DNA of 64,000 nt from Stappia indica (lineage in GTDB: Bacteria > Pseudomonadota > Alphaproteobacteria > Rhizobiales > Stappiaceae), in the NCBI RefSeq assembly GCF_020177335.1, contig NZ_JAIVMG010000006.1, positions 1 through 64,000 on the forward strand, written 5' to 3'. The position numbers and the translations under genes were made by a program. The notes under the pieces are model-generated. The model saw only the letters and a program-made list of their open reading frames with translations, was not told the DNA's origin and ran no database searches. Below are positions 55,029-64,000 of the stretch, piece after piece (the stretch's first letter is position 1; each line of letters begins with the position of its first letter).

Positions 55029-55736
55029 ATGATGAGCGAGTTTCCGAGCGGAACCGTGGTGACCTCGGACGAGGCGGATGCACGGCGCCGGGGCGTCATG
55101 CTGGTGCTGTCCTCGCCATCGGGGGCGGGCAAGTCGACCATCGCCCGCCAGTTGCTCGATCATGAAAGCAACCTGAAACTGTCGATTTCGGTGACGACCC
55201 GGCCGCGTCGGTCGAGCGAGATCGACGGCGTGCACTATCATTTCATCACGTTGGAGCGGTTCGAGCAGATGCGCGCCCGCGACGAGCTGCTGGAATGGGC
55301 GGAAGTGCACGGCAATTTCTACGGCACGCCGCGCGACCCGGTGGAAAAGGCACTGGAGAGCGGCCAGGACGTTCTGTTCGACATCGATATCCAGGGCACC
55401 TTCCAGCTCTATGAGACGGTGCGTCCGGACGTGGTGTCGCTGTTCATTCTGCCGCCGTCGATCGCCGAGATGAAGTCGCGGCTGCACCGGCGGGCGGAGG
55501 ATACCCCCGAGGTGATTCAGCGCCGGCTGAAAACCGCCGTTGGCGAGATGAAGCACTGGTCGAAATACGATTATGTGATCGTCAATGACGATCTGCAGCG
55601 CGCTTTCGACGGCGCCCGGTCGATCCTCAAGGCCGAGCGCCTGCGGCGCGAGCGCAGCCCAGCCATCGGTTCGTTCATCGACGGCATGGTCGAAGACCTG
55701 AAGCGGGAAACCGGAGAGGCGCCGGCGGACGACTGA
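55029..55736 (+). CDS. gmk: Guanylate kinase
   Basis: This 235-residue enzyme phosphorylates GMP to GDP. Seen: LVLSSPSGAGKSTIARQLL (P-loop), SVTTRPRRSSEIDGVHYHFI (GMP binding), EVHGNFYGTPRDPVEKAL and VLFDIDIQGTFQL. The start is at 55029 (or the second ATG, 55032); it follows yicC immediately. The N-terminus is about 20 residues longer than in E. coli. It is convergent with rsmA. Confidence 0.97.
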   Translation: MMSEFPSGTVVTSDEADARRRGVMLVLSSPSGAGKSTIARQLLDHESNLKLSISVTTRPRRSSEIDGVHYHFITLERFEQMRARDELLEWAEVHGNFYGTPRDPVEKALESGQDVLFDIDIQGTFQLYETVRPDVVSLFILPPSIAEMKSRLHRRAEDTPEVIQRRLKTAVGEMKHWSKYDYVIVNDDLQRAFDGARSILKAERLRRERSPAIGSFIDGMVEDLKRETGEAPADD

Positions 55737-55783
55737 GCCGCCGGTTTTCTCTGCGGTCTGGCGTTTCAGCCAGCCGTTTTCTA

Positions 55784-56635
55784 CTAGCTGAAGGTCGCGC
55801 CGGCAAAGGCGTTGGCGAGGGCAACGAATTCCTCGATCGACAGTTGCTCGGCCCGTTCGGTTGGCGTGATGCCCGCCGCGACGATCCGCTCTTCGGCATC
55901 CGTGGCCAGCGGCTTCAGGCTGGCGCGCAGCATCTTGCGGCGCTGGCCGAAGGCGGCGGCGGTGACCCGCTCCAGCGCCTTCAGATCGCAGGCGAGCGGC
56001 GCGGCGCGCGGGGTCAGGTGGACGATTGCCGAGGTGACCTTGGGCGGCGGGGTAAACGCCTTGGGGCTGACATCGAAGGCAAGGCTCGCATGGCAGCGCC
56101 AGCCGGCCAGCACGCCGAGCCGGCCATAGGCCTTCGAACCTGGGCGGGCGACGATGCGCTCGGCCACTTCCTTCTGGAACATCAGCGTCAGCGATTGCCA
56201 CGCCGGTGGCCAGTTGGCGCAGGCGATCCAGTTGATCAGCAACTGGGTACCGACATTGTAGGGCAGGTTGGCGACGATCTTCAGCGGCCCGTCACCGGCG
56301 ATGTCCGCAAGGCGCATTTGCAGCGCATCGCCGGAAATCACCTCAAGGCGGCCGGGATAATGGGCGGCGATCTCCGCCAGTGCCGGCAGGCAGCGCTCGT
56401 CCTTTTCCACCGCGACAACGCGCCTGGCGCCGGCAACCAGCAGGGCCCGGGTGAGCCCTCCGGGGCCGGGGCCAACCTCCAGCACCGTGGCCTCTTCCAG
56501 CGGCGCGGCGGTGCGGGCGATGCGCAGGGTCAGATTGAGATCGAGCAGGAAATTCTGCCCCAGCGTCTTCTTGGCGCGCAGATCATGGGTCTGGATCACC
56601 TCGCGCAAGGGGGGCAGCGTGTCGATCTGGCTCAT
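55784..56635 (-). CDS. rsmA: 16S rRNA (adenine1518-N6/adenine1519-N6)-dimethyltransferase
   Basis: This 283-residue KsgA/RsmA methylates two adjacent adenines near the 3' end of 16S rRNA. Seen: [35 protein letters not shown] (SAM binding), [29 protein letters not shown] (NLPY) and [24 protein letters not shown]. It is last in lptF-lptG-lptD-surA-pdxA-rsmA, 10 bases after pdxA. Confidence 0.97.
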   Translation of the reverse strand: MSQIDTLPPLREVIQTHDLRAKKTLGQNFLLDLNLTLRIARTAAPLEEATVLEVGPGPGGLTRALLVAGARRVVAVEKDERCLPALAEIAAHYPGRLEVISGDALQMRLADIAGDGPLKIVANLPYNVGTQLLINWIACANWPPAWQSLTLMFQKEVAERIVARPGSKAYGRLGVLAGWRCHASLAFDVSPKAFTPPPKVTSAIVHLTPRAAPLACDLKALERVTAAAFGQRRKMLRASLKPLATDAEERIVAAGITPTERAEQLSIEEFVALANAFAGATFS

Positions 56636-56645
56636 GCACTCGGGC

Positions 56646-57668
56646 TCATTCGATCAGGCCCGGATCGGACATCACTGCGGCCAGGCGCACGGCGGCGGCG
56701 AAACTGTCCGGCCGGGCCTCGCCGGTCCCGGCAATGGAAAGCGCCGTGCCGTGGTCCGGGGAGGTGCGCACGAAGGGCAGGCCGAGAGTGGCGTTGACCG
56801 CCTCGTGGAAGGCGAGGGTCTTGGCCGGGATCAGTGCCTGGTCGTGGTACATCGCCAGGGCGCAATCATAGCCGGCGCGCGCTTCCGCGTGGAACATGGT
56901 GTCGGCCGGCAGTGGGCCGGTGGCGTCGATGCCCTCGGCCTGCAGCCGGGCGATGGCGGGGGCGATCACCTGATCGTCCTCCTGTCCCAGGGCGCCGCCT
57001 TCGCCGGCATGCGGGTTGAGCCCGGCGATGGCAAGGCGCGGGTTGGCGATGCCGAAGCGGGTGACAAGGTCGTGATGGACGATCCGGGCGGTGGACAGGA
57101 TACGCTCGCCGGTCAGCTCGGTCGGCACCGCGCTCAGCGGGATATGCACGGTGACGGGGACGACCAGGAGGTCCGGGCCGGCCAGCAGCATCACCGGCTG
57201 GTGTCGCTCCGCGCCGTACTGGCGCGCGAGAGCGCCGAGGAACTCGGTGTGCCCAGGATGCTGAAAGCCGGCGTCGTAGAGCGCCTTCTTGTGGATCGGA
57301 TTGGTGACGACCGCTGCCGCCTTGCCGGCCATGGTGTCGGCGACCGCGCGTTCGATGGCGGCGATGACCTGCGCGCCGGTCGCCGGATCGGCGGTGCCGG
57401 GGGTATCCGCTACCGGTCCGTCCAAGGGGACCACCGGCAGCGCATCGGGGAAGATCTCCAGCGCCTCTTCCGGGGCGCATTCGCGCAGCTTCAGCCGCAG
57501 GCCGAGACGTCGGGCCCGGGCGGCAAGAAAGGCGGGGTCGGCGATCATGTAGAAGGGCGGGAGAGCGTCTTCCACGCGGGTGTCATAGGCGTGCAAGGCG
57601 ACATCGGGGCCGATGCCACCCGGCTCACCCATTGTCACGGCGAGGGGACGCAGGCTGGTGCGCATCAT
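56646..57668 (-). CDS. pdxA: 4-hydroxythreonine-4-phosphate dehydrogenase
   Basis: This 340-residue enzyme of vitamin B6 synthesis has [63 protein letters not shown] and [38 protein letters not shown]. The metal-binding histidines are in these last motifs. It starts 4 bases after the surA stop and is coupled. Confidence 0.97.
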   Translation of the reverse strand: MMRTSLRPLAVTMGEPGGIGPDVALHAYDTRVEDALPPFYMIADPAFLAARARRLGLRLKLRECAPEEALEIFPDALPVVPLDGPVADTPGTADPATGAQVIAAIERAVADTMAGKAAAVVTNPIHKKALYDAGFQHPGHTEFLGALARQYGAERHQPVMLLAGPDLLVVPVTVHIPLSAVPTELTGERILSTARIVHHDLVTRFGIANPRLAIAGLNPHAGEGGALGQEDDQVIAPAIARLQAEGIDATGPLPADTMFHAEARAGYDCALAMYHDQALIPAKTLAFHEAVNATLGLPFVRTSPDHGTALSIAGTGEARPDSFAAAVRLAAVMSDPGLIE

Positions 57669-57672
57669 CCGC

Positions 57673-58599
57673 TCAGCGATAGTCGATCAGCGCCTTGCGG
57701 CGCAGTTCGCGAAGATAGCGGCGGCTGAGCTGCTGGCCTTCCTTGTTGCGCAGCTCGTCCTCCACCTCGGCCCGGGCGGCGGCATCGCTGGCAATCTCGC
57801 GCTTGTCGCAAACGGCGATCATCTCGTAGCCATTCTGGGAGCTTTCCGGCGAGGTCAGCTTGCCCACGGCGGTTTTCGCCACGGCCTTGCGCAGGTTGTC
57901 CGGCAATTCCGATTCCAGCCGGAGCTGGGTCGGCATGACCACCACCTCGCGGAACTGCTTGGCCAGGGTTGCGGCCTGGTCGCAGGAGGAGACCTGCGAG
58001 CGGAAACGCTGCGCCTCGCCCTTGCGCTTGGACTTCTGCCCCGAGGGTGCCTTTGCCGGCACCACGAAAATGACCGACTGGAGCCGATACTCCATGCTCT
58101 TTTGCGCGTCCTTGTCATTGTCGCGCTGCAGGGCGGCGATGACATCGGCTTCCTCGATGCGCACTTCCGCCTGGAACCGGCTGCGCATGACCTGGCCCCA
58201 GGCGATCTCCGCCCGCAGGCGATCACGCAGGGTCCCGGGGTTGACGCCGGACTGGCGCAGCACGCCGGAGAGTTTCTTCGGCGACAGCTTGACGCGGGAG
58301 GCGAGGGTGGCGAAGGCTGCGTCGACCTCGCCCTTGGAGACCGAGACGCCGCGGCGGCTGGCTTCCAGTAGCTTCAGTTCATCGTTGATGAGCTCTTCGG
58401 TCGCCTGACGGCGCGCAGTCGATCCGCCCACCCGGGTGGTCAGACGGATCAGACCGGCCCGCTGGGCAATGTCATAGCTGGTGATCGGGCGATCATTGAC
58501 GAGAACCTTGATCGAGGTTTGCGCCGTAGCTGGCGCGCTGAGCAGTCCCGCCGTCACCAGCGCCATTGCCGCAACACGCAGCCTTCGCATCATCGTCAT
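57673..58599 (-). CDS. surA: SurA-like periplasmic chaperone/peptidyl-prolyl isomerase
   Basis: This 308-residue exported protein has a signal ([20 protein letters not shown]), a SurA-N-like helical domain ([30 protein letters not shown]) and one weakly conserved parvulin-like region ([16 protein letters not shown]..., [21 protein letters not shown]). It chaperones outer-membrane proteins such as LptD. Only one divergent parvulin domain is visible, shorter than E. coli SurA (two domains). GGAAGGGGGTACGGG supports the start at 58599. It lies between lptD and pdxA. Confidence 0.9.
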   Translation of the reverse strand: MTMMRRLRVAAMALVTAGLLSAPATAQTSIKVLVNDRPITSYDIAQRAGLIRLTTRVGGSTARRQATEELINDELKLLEASRRGVSVSKGEVDAAFATLASRVKLSPKKLSGVLRQSGVNPGTLRDRLRAEIAWGQVMRSRFQAEVRIEEADVIAALQRDNDKDAQKSMEYRLQSVIFVVPAKAPSGQKSKRKGEAQRFRSQVSSCDQAATLAKQFREVVVMPTQLRLESELPDNLRKAVAKTAVGKLTSPESSQNGYEMIAVCDKREIASDAAARAEVEDELRNKEGQQLSRRYLRELRRKALIDYR

Positions 58600-58777
58600 C
58601 CCGTACCCCCTTCCTGTTTCGTCTCGCTGGCCGCCATGCCGGCCGCGCGGAGAGTTGCCGCGCGCTTGGGGCGAATGCCAATCTTTGTTCGGACAGTCTG
58701 CTGACACCAGAAAACGGCCAAATTCCGAACGTAGGCCACCAGAACGAGGGCTACGCCCCTGACCGTTCGCCGCTGGG

Positions 58778-61204
58778 TCAGTTGACACCGTTGGTGGAGA
58801 ATTGCGTGTCGCCGAGCGTGCGCAGGCCCAGCCTCAGGAAAAACAGCCGGTCGGTGGTCTGCCCGTTGTTGCGGCTGCGGTCTTCCGAATAGGCCAGCGA
58901 GAGGGAGAAGCCTTCATCGTCATAGCCGAAGCCGACGCTGTCGCGGACCGTGTTGTTGCTCTCCAGATCGTAGCGCACCGAACCGAACAGGCGCCAATTC
59001 TCCTGAAGCCGCAGGCTGGCGGAGCCGATCACCTCCTGGCGCAACGTTTCGATGCCAATGCTCGGCTGCGGCGAGAGATAGGCGTAGGCGAGATTGCCGG
59101 TCAGCGGGCCATAGATGCCGGTGGCCTCGATCTGTCCGCGCTGGACGGCGAAGGTTTCGCCGTCGAAGCGCCCCTGCGCTCCGATCCGGAAGCCTTGCCG
59201 GCTGTCGAAATACAGGCTGCCGACATAGTCGCTGGCGCCGGTTTCCAGGCCTGAGCTGCTGGTGGCATCGAGAATGTCGGCCTGGCTGAAGGAGTTGGTG
59301 CCGGCGAGATGGAAGGAGCGGCCGATCAGGGCGCTCACATTGATGCCATTGTCGAGCTGCAGGCTGTATTTCAGGCCGAGGTTGGCGCGGGTGCCGCCCT
59401 CGCTGCGGTCGAAGCCGGAGAACTTGTCGTATTCGAACAAGGTGGTGGAATCGAAGACGATGCTTTGCGCATCCTCGTTCGGCAACTCGCCGATCCGGCC
59501 TTCGTTCGGGCGGACGATGATCTGCGCCATCGGCTCGAAGATCTGATTGCCGCCCTCGAAGGTGGCAAGGATCGGGAAGCGGTACTCCAGGCCCACCGCA
59601 GGCATGATCCGGCCGACCACGCTCTCGTCGGTGAGGGCGGCAACGTTCTTGTCCGCCGAGGCGAGGAAGAACAGGTCGCCCTTCACATAGGCGAAGGGGG
59701 TGAACATCTGGCCGAGCGGGTCGATCACCGTGGTGCGCCAGTCCGCCTGCAGGCTGGTGCGGGTGAAGGTGCCTTCAACGCCGCGGAAACGGGTGACGCC
59801 GCCAACACCGCCGATTTGCACCGCATCCGTCTGGTCGCGGGTGAGGCTGGTCCAGTTCCCGGTGAGGGAGAGTTCGCCGCCGACGACCGGGTCCTCGAAG
59901 ATGTAGTTGTAATCCAGCACCGGGTGGACGAGGGGTTGTTTGTCCTGGAGCTGGGAGCCGACCGGCAGGAAGCCGGGTGCATTCAGCGAGGCGGGCGTTG
60001 CCGCATAGTCTTCCTGCGAGATGCGGAAGGCATAGGCGCGCAGGTCAAAGCGGTTGCGCTCGCTCTGCCCGGTCAGGAACACCTTGGACACATCGCTGGC
60101 GTTGCCGAAGCGGGTGAACTTGTAGTCCTGCAGGAAGGCTCGGTCGGAGCGGAACGAGGCATCCCAGCCCCATTGCCAGCGGTCGTTGATGTCGAAGGTA
60201 CCGGTCGAGGCGATGACACCGCGGAAGCGCCGGTTGCCGCTCGACGTGCCGAACTCGCCGGGTTGGGCCTGCATCAGGCCGCCCAGATGCACCGAATACT
60301 CGCCGTTGGCGAGCTTCTGCCGCCAGTCGGCCTGCGCCAGCACGCCCTGCTTGCTCAGCGGGGTCGCCGAGAGTAGCAAATCATAGTTGGGGTCAAGGGC
60401 AATGTAGTACGGAATGCGCACACCTGCGCCGATCCGGTCGCCGATCGCCAAGGTCGGGATCAGGAAGCCGGTCTTGCGCTTGACCGTGGGATCCGGCATC
60501 GTCAGATACGGCAGGTAAATCAACGGCTTTCCGAAGAACTCAAGCGCCGCATCGGAGAACTCGATGCTCTTTTCCTGCTGGTCGTGGACGATGGTTGTCG
60601 CGCGCACGTTCCACAGGGGTGGCTTGCCCGGCGGGTTTGTCGGCCGGGTGTAGACCGTGTAGACGCCGTTTTCGAACGTGGTCCGGTTGCCGTCCTCGCG
60701 CTTGGCGCTTTCGGCGATGAAACGGGTGCGCTCAGGCGTGTCGAGCTGCAGCGCACTGGCAAAGCCGTCGCGCAGATCTTCCGACAGGTCCAGCTCCTGG
60801 GCGTAAAGCACATTGCCGTCCGGCTCGGTCATGCGGACGTCGCCTTCGGCGCGCAGGCGGTTGTTGCGGCGGTCGAACACGACCCGCTTCGCCTCGACGG
60901 TGTTGCCGCCGTAGTAGATCTGCACATTGCCGAGCGCGGAAATCCGGTCGCGCTTGAAGTCGTAGCGCAGCTCGTCCGCCTCCAGCAGTAGCGGTTCCTT
61001 CTCGTCGACCCGGGCGCCGAGCGAATCGGCCAGCTCCGACTGGGCCGCGACGCCCTGCGCGAGAAGCAGGGGGGCGGCGACGGTGCCGAGCGCCAGGCCG
61101 GCCAGGGCGGTGCTGCGCAGAAGCCGGGCGGCAAGCGACACGCCGCGCAGGGCCGCGCCACGGCACATACGAGCCATCTGCGGAAGGACTGCGGCCAATG
61201 ACAT
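58778..61204 (-). CDS. lptD: LPS-assembly outer-membrane protein LptD
   Basis: This 808-residue protein has a signal-like N-terminus (ARLLRSTALAGLALGTVAAPLLLAQGVAAQ), an OstA-like jellyroll (LLEADELRYDFKRDRISALGNVQIYYGGNTVEAKRVVF) and a C-terminal beta-barrel of alternating aromatic/polar strands (LSASYEDRS-like end: FSLSLAYSEDRSRNNGQTTD). It inserts LPS into the outer leaflet with LptE. The start overlaps the lptG stop by one base (TGATG), a coupled arrangement. Another ATG is nine codons in. Confidence 0.95.
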   Translation of the reverse strand: MSLAAVLPQMARMCRGAALRGVSLAARLLRSTALAGLALGTVAAPLLLAQGVAAQSELADSLGARVDEKEPLLLEADELRYDFKRDRISALGNVQIYYGGNTVEAKRVVFDRRNNRLRAEGDVRMTEPDGNVLYAQELDLSEDLRDGFASALQLDTPERTRFIAESAKREDGNRTTFENGVYTVYTRPTNPPGKPPLWNVRATTIVHDQQEKSIEFSDAALEFFGKPLIYLPYLTMPDPTVKRKTGFLIPTLAIGDRIGAGVRIPYYIALDPNYDLLLSATPLSKQGVLAQADWRQKLANGEYSVHLGGLMQAQPGEFGTSSGNRRFRGVIASTGTFDINDRWQWGWDASFRSDRAFLQDYKFTRFGNASDVSKVFLTGQSERNRFDLRAYAFRISQEDYAATPASLNAPGFLPVGSQLQDKQPLVHPVLDYNYIFEDPVVGGELSLTGNWTSLTRDQTDAVQIGGVGGVTRFRGVEGTFTRTSLQADWRTTVIDPLGQMFTPFAYVKGDLFFLASADKNVAALTDESVVGRIMPAVGLEYRFPILATFEGGNQIFEPMAQIIVRPNEGRIGELPNEDAQSIVFDSTTLFEYDKFSGFDRSEGGTRANLGLKYSLQLDNGINVSALIGRSFHLAGTNSFSQADILDATSSSGLETGASDYVGSLYFDSRQGFRIGAQGRFDGETFAVQRGQIEATGIYGPLTGNLAYAYLSPQPSIGIETLRQEVIGSASLRLQENWRLFGSVRYDLESNNTVRDSVGFGYDDEGFSLSLAYSEDRSRNNGQTTDRLFFLRLGLRTLGDTQFSTNGVN

Positions 61205-62328
61205 CAGCCGTCCTCCAGATGCAAGAGGATCGTAAAACCCATCAGAACTCCAAACACTCCAGGCGCCCAAGCAGCAACGATCGGCGGCACGATTCCCGCA
61301 CCTCCGAGATCCTTTCCCAACTCCGAGAGAACGTAAAGCACGAACCCGGCAAGGATGCCACCCAGAATCAGCCGTCCGATACCCCCCATCCTCGTTACCC
61401 TCAGGGAGACGCAGGCGGCAATCAGCACCATCGCGGCCAGGAGCACCGGCCGCGCCAGAAGTGTCTGATACTGAAGTGAATACCGATAGGCCGGCAAACC
61501 GGCGCGTTGCGACAGCTCGATCACCCGCGGCAGGTCCCAGAAGCCGATGGATTCCGGCGCGGCGATGCTCTCGCGCACCTCGGTTGGCGTCAGGTAGGTG
61601 CTGATCGTGTAGACGTCATATTTTCGGGGATCGGCCTCGGTCGTGTAGACGGTGACATCGGAAAGGTTCCAGACCTTGTCGCCGAGCCGCGCCTCGCGCG
61701 CCTCGATTCGCTCGGAAAAATAGCCGTCCCGGTCGAAACTGAAGATGGTCACGCCATAGAGCCGGGCGCCGCCGGCCAGGATCTGGTTGGCATGCAGCAC
61801 CGATTCCCCGTCGAGGCCGTCCTGGCGCAGCCAGGTCGCGCCGGTGGTCTGCATCAGGAAATTCTGTTCCCGACCGAACAGCCCGGACGCGATTTCATCG
61901 GACTGGGCGCGCAGCACCACCGCCAGCGGATTGTAGACCGTTACCGCGAACACGCCGAGGCCAATGCCGACGATCAGCGCCGGGGCGATGAATTGCCAGA
62001 CGGACACGCCGGCGGCACGGGCGACCACCAGTTCCAGCTTGCGGCTGAGGGCGAGAAAGGCGGCGATGGAGCCGAACAGGACGGCGAAGGGCAGCACCTG
62101 CTCCATCAGCTGCGGTGTACGCAGCAGGGAAATCAGGCTGATGCGGATCAATCCGGCATCGTCCTCCCCGCCGCCACGGCGCAGCAGCTCCAGCAGGTCG
62201 AAGATGAAGATCAGGATGGCGGCAAGCGCGAACAGGCCGAGTATGGCGCCGAGAAAGCGCCAGGAGAAATAGGTGGCGAGGGTTCGCCGCGTGATGCTCA
62301 TGCCCATGATCATGCTACGCCGTGCCAT
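61204..62328 (-). CDS. lptG: LPS export ABC transporter permease LptG
   Basis: This permease is 374 residues from the ATG at 62328, or 365 from a later ATG at 62301, which fits family N-termini (MSITRRTLATYFSWRF). Ribosome-binding sites do not decide. Six membrane helices flank a periplasmic beta-jellyroll: SLLRTPQLMEQVLPFAVLFGSIAAFLALSRKLELVVARAAGVSVWQF is the conserved coupling region. It works with LptF and LptB to extract LPS. The start overlaps lptF. Confidence 0.95.
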   Translation of the reverse strand: MARRSMIMGMSITRRTLATYFSWRFLGAILGLFALAAILIFIFDLLELLRRGGGEDDAGLIRISLISLLRTPQLMEQVLPFAVLFGSIAAFLALSRKLELVVARAAGVSVWQFIAPALIVGIGLGVFAVTVYNPLAVVLRAQSDEIASGLFGREQNFLMQTTGATWLRQDGLDGESVLHANQILAGGARLYGVTIFSFDRDGYFSERIEAREARLGDKVWNLSDVTVYTTEADPRKYDVYTISTYLTPTEVRESIAAPESIGFWDLPRVIELSQRAGLPAYRYSLQYQTLLARPVLLAAMVLIAACVSLRVTRMGGIGRLILGGILAGFVLYVLSELGKDLGGAGIVPPIVAAWAPGVFGVLMGFTILLHLEDG

Positions 62329-63502
62329 CCTGACGGCTGCGGGTCAAGCGGGCGGCGATCCCGGCGAGCCAATCGCCGAGCTGATCGCCGAGATGGGTCA
62401 GGAAAAGCACCCAGCGCGGGGTGCGTCCATGGATGATCGCCCAGCCGGCCAGCGCAATCGCGGCCAGCGGCAGCAGATAGAGCCCGAATCGAACGGCCGG
62501 GACGGCCGGCACCAGTGTCAGCATTCCGAAGCCGGCGGTCCGTAACAGGATCGACAGGCAAAGGGCGGCGAGGATGGCCACATGGCGGTTCTGCCGCGTG
62601 GTGCTGGGCTGGCCGAGAAACAGAAAGACGATGGCGGCAAAGGCCAGCGGATAGAGCGGCTGCGACAGGCGGTCATGCAACTCCGCCTGGAGCCGCTGCG
62701 GATAGGCGGCGGCATACTCATCATCCGGCGCCGGCGACAAGAGGTCCGCCAGCGAGCGCTCGCTGGCCTTGTAGGTGGCGGTGGTCGCCGTCGGAATCAT
62801 GCTCGACAGATCGAAGGCATAGGACTGGAAGCGGACGATGGAGATGTTGTCGTCCTCACCGGTACGTCGCTGGATCGTGCCGTTCTGCATCACCAGCAAG
62901 GTGCGGTCGGCAGCTTCGACGATCCGGCCATGGGCGGCCTCGTAGGTCAGCACCTTGTCCGCGGCGCGCTGGTCATGCATCAGGAGCCCGTCGAGTTGGC
63001 CGTCGCCGCTCCGGTTGCGGATATGGAAGGTCAGCCCGTCCTCGATGCTGATGAACCGGCCGGGACGGACGATATTGGCCACCAGATCGACGCGCACCCG
63101 GGTGATTTCATCGCGCAGCGCCGCAAGGCCCAGCGGGGCAATGGTGGTGGACAGCAGCGCGCAGAGCACGGCAACCAGCATGGCGGCGACCAGCACCGGG
63201 CGCAGCAGCACCGTGCGCGAGGCGCCGGAGGCGTTGATGACGATCAGCTCACTGTCGTTCGACAGGGTGTTGAGCACGACGATCAATGCGATCAGGAAGG
63301 CAAAGGGGGCGATTGCCAGGGCCAGGAACGGCATGGCCAGCAGCGTCATGCCGATGAACTGGACAATGGTCTGGCCCTTCGCCGTCACCAGATCGAGCTG
63401 GCGCAAGGCCTGGGTGGCCCAGACGACACCGGCAAGGGCGGCAAGCGTCACCAGAAAGGCCGCGGAAAGGCGTCGCAGAACATAGCGTTCAAAGGTCGTC
63501 AT
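62315..63502 (-). CDS. lptF: LPS export ABC transporter permease LptF
   Basis: This 395-residue YjgP/YjgQ permease has TTFERYVLRRLSAAFLVTLAAL at the start and LNTLSNDSELIVINASGASRTVLLRPVLVAAML as the coupling-helix block. A periplasmic beta domain (LVANIVRPGRFISIEDGLTFHIRNRSGDG) precedes the C-terminal helices. It is the first gene of the LPS-export operon, divergent from pepA. Confidence 0.95.
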   Translation of the reverse strand: MTTFERYVLRRLSAAFLVTLAALAGVVWATQALRQLDLVTAKGQTIVQFIGMTLLAMPFLALAIAPFAFLIALIVVLNTLSNDSELIVINASGASRTVLLRPVLVAAMLVAVLCALLSTTIAPLGLAALRDEITRVRVDLVANIVRPGRFISIEDGLTFHIRNRSGDGQLDGLLMHDQRAADKVLTYEAAHGRIVEAADRTLLVMQNGTIQRRTGEDDNISIVRFQSYAFDLSSMIPTATTATYKASERSLADLLSPAPDDEYAAAYPQRLQAELHDRLSQPLYPLAFAAIVFLFLGQPSTTRQNRHVAILAALCLSILLRTAGFGMLTLVPAVPAVRFGLYLLPLAAIALAGWAIIHGRTPRWVLFLTHLGDQLGDWLAGIAARLTRSRQDGTA

Positions 63503-63779
63503 CGGGCGCCGCGGTCTGATCGGTCGAAGGCGGCCGAGATGCCTCGCGGCCGGTCGCTGGGTTTCTGGGTCCTGAAGATATAGGACCGAATTTAGGTAAA
63601 TACTCCCGAAATAAAAAGGGTTAACGCGACATGAAGACGCTGGCGCTTGCCGGGAGGCGGTTCCCGGACCATTCTAGGCGCCAAGGTCGCCAGGCCGCCT
63701 GCAACCGATCCGTGTCGCGGATCCCATGGTTCCGGCAGCCGGATGCGGCTTGTCACCGTTCAATCGTGAGGTCATTGTC

Positions 63780-64000
63780 TTGTTGCCGAAACTCTCCTTT
63801 TCCAAACTGTCCGTCCCCGGCAAGGGTGTGGCGGTCGTTTTCGTGAATGACAAGCTGTCCGCCGGCGCGGTTACCTCGGACTTGCTCGGCGGGGCCGAGG
63901 GCTTGCTCGCCCGGGCGGCGGAGACGGCCGGCTTTTCCGGCAAGGCGCGCACGACCCTGGACCTCATCGCACCGGCGGGTCTCGGCCTTGACCGGCTGAT
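63780..64000 (+). CDS. pepA: Leucyl aminopeptidase, 3'-truncated by window edge
   Basis: About 73 N-terminal residues are visible: LPKLSFSKLSVPGKGVAVVF then VNDKLSAGAVTSDLLGGAEGLLARAAETAGFSGKARTTLDLIAP. This is the N-terminal macrodomain-like part of M17 aminopeptidases; the catalytic domain lies outside the window. Two adjacent TTG starts (63780, 63783) follow GTGAGGTC. An in-frame ATG at 63726 has no ribosome-binding site. The gene is divergent from lptF, as is usual in this order. Confidence 0.72.
   Translation, partial: MLPKLSFSKLSVPGKGVAVVFVNDKLSAGAVTSDLLGGAEGLLARAAETAGFSGKARTTLDLIAPAGLGLDRL

Noticed and set aside
53973-56201. 742-codon open frame antisense to yicC and gmk
   Set aside because: Shadow of well-recognised genes; composition is Arg/Ala/His-rich as expected for GC-rich antisense frames.

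Overview
The window is a gene-dense, high-GC stretch of chromosome. It most likely comes from an alphaproteobacterium of the Hyphomicrobiales (Rhizobiales) type. The evidence is gene order: dsbA-like/aroQ/accB/accC/aat, rne divergent from amiC-mrcA-prfB, fabD-fabG-acpP-fabF-mltG-yicC-gmk, and lptF-lptG-lptD-surA-pdxA-rsmA. Family-level details agree, such as the acidic insertion in the RNase E S1 domain. I cannot name the species. No rRNA, tRNA, CRISPR array, prophage or complete insertion sequence is visible.

Layout. (1) 1-2804: the 3' part of a 4-hydroxy-2-oxovalerate aldolase gene, a TetR regulator and a ferredoxin reductase, pointing to aromatic or xenobiotic catabolism. (2) 2817-5856: a nitric-oxide module made of nsrR, nnrS, nnrU and a DUF2478 protein, with a palindrome in the nsrR/nnrS intergenic region that may be the NsrR operator. 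(3) 5894-8247: a translationally coupled mini fatty-acid-synthase operon (ACP, ketosynthase, two hot-dog dehydratase subunits), followed by a DRAM-like membrane protein and PlsC. (4) 10146-17190: an FAH-family hydrolase, an orphan ParA, then aat, accC, accB, aroQ, a DsbA-like oxidoreductase and an M48 protease. (5) 17368-28117: an aminotransferase, rne, amiC, mrcA and prfB, the last with a classical programmed +1 frameshift. (6) 28251-34133: phnCDE phosphonate uptake, an M23 envelope peptidase, a DUF455 protein and a one-cysteine Bcp. (7) 34313-38921: a giant AsmA/DUF3971 protein and tyrS.

(8) 38922-47469 looks accessory. It has an MFS pump with a DUF2798 partner, a LysR regulator, an amidase, a large secreted metzincin and a Tat-exported beta-carbonic anhydrase. 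Unusually AT-rich intergenic DNA lies here; 47041-47160 is about 16% GC by direct count. (9) 47470-64000: rpsF-rpsR-rplI, the fatty-acid/cell-wall operon fabD to gmk, the convergent LPS-export operon lptF to rsmA, and the start of pepA.

Most genes are core envelope, lipid and translation functions. The best candidates for something less described are the stand-alone ACP/ketosynthase/dehydratase operon, the AT island with a 14-bp inverted repeat next to the carbonic anhydrase, the secreted metzincin, and the paired intercistronic hairpins plus a 23-bp tandem duplication in the phn operon. I did not find a clearly new defence or mobile system.
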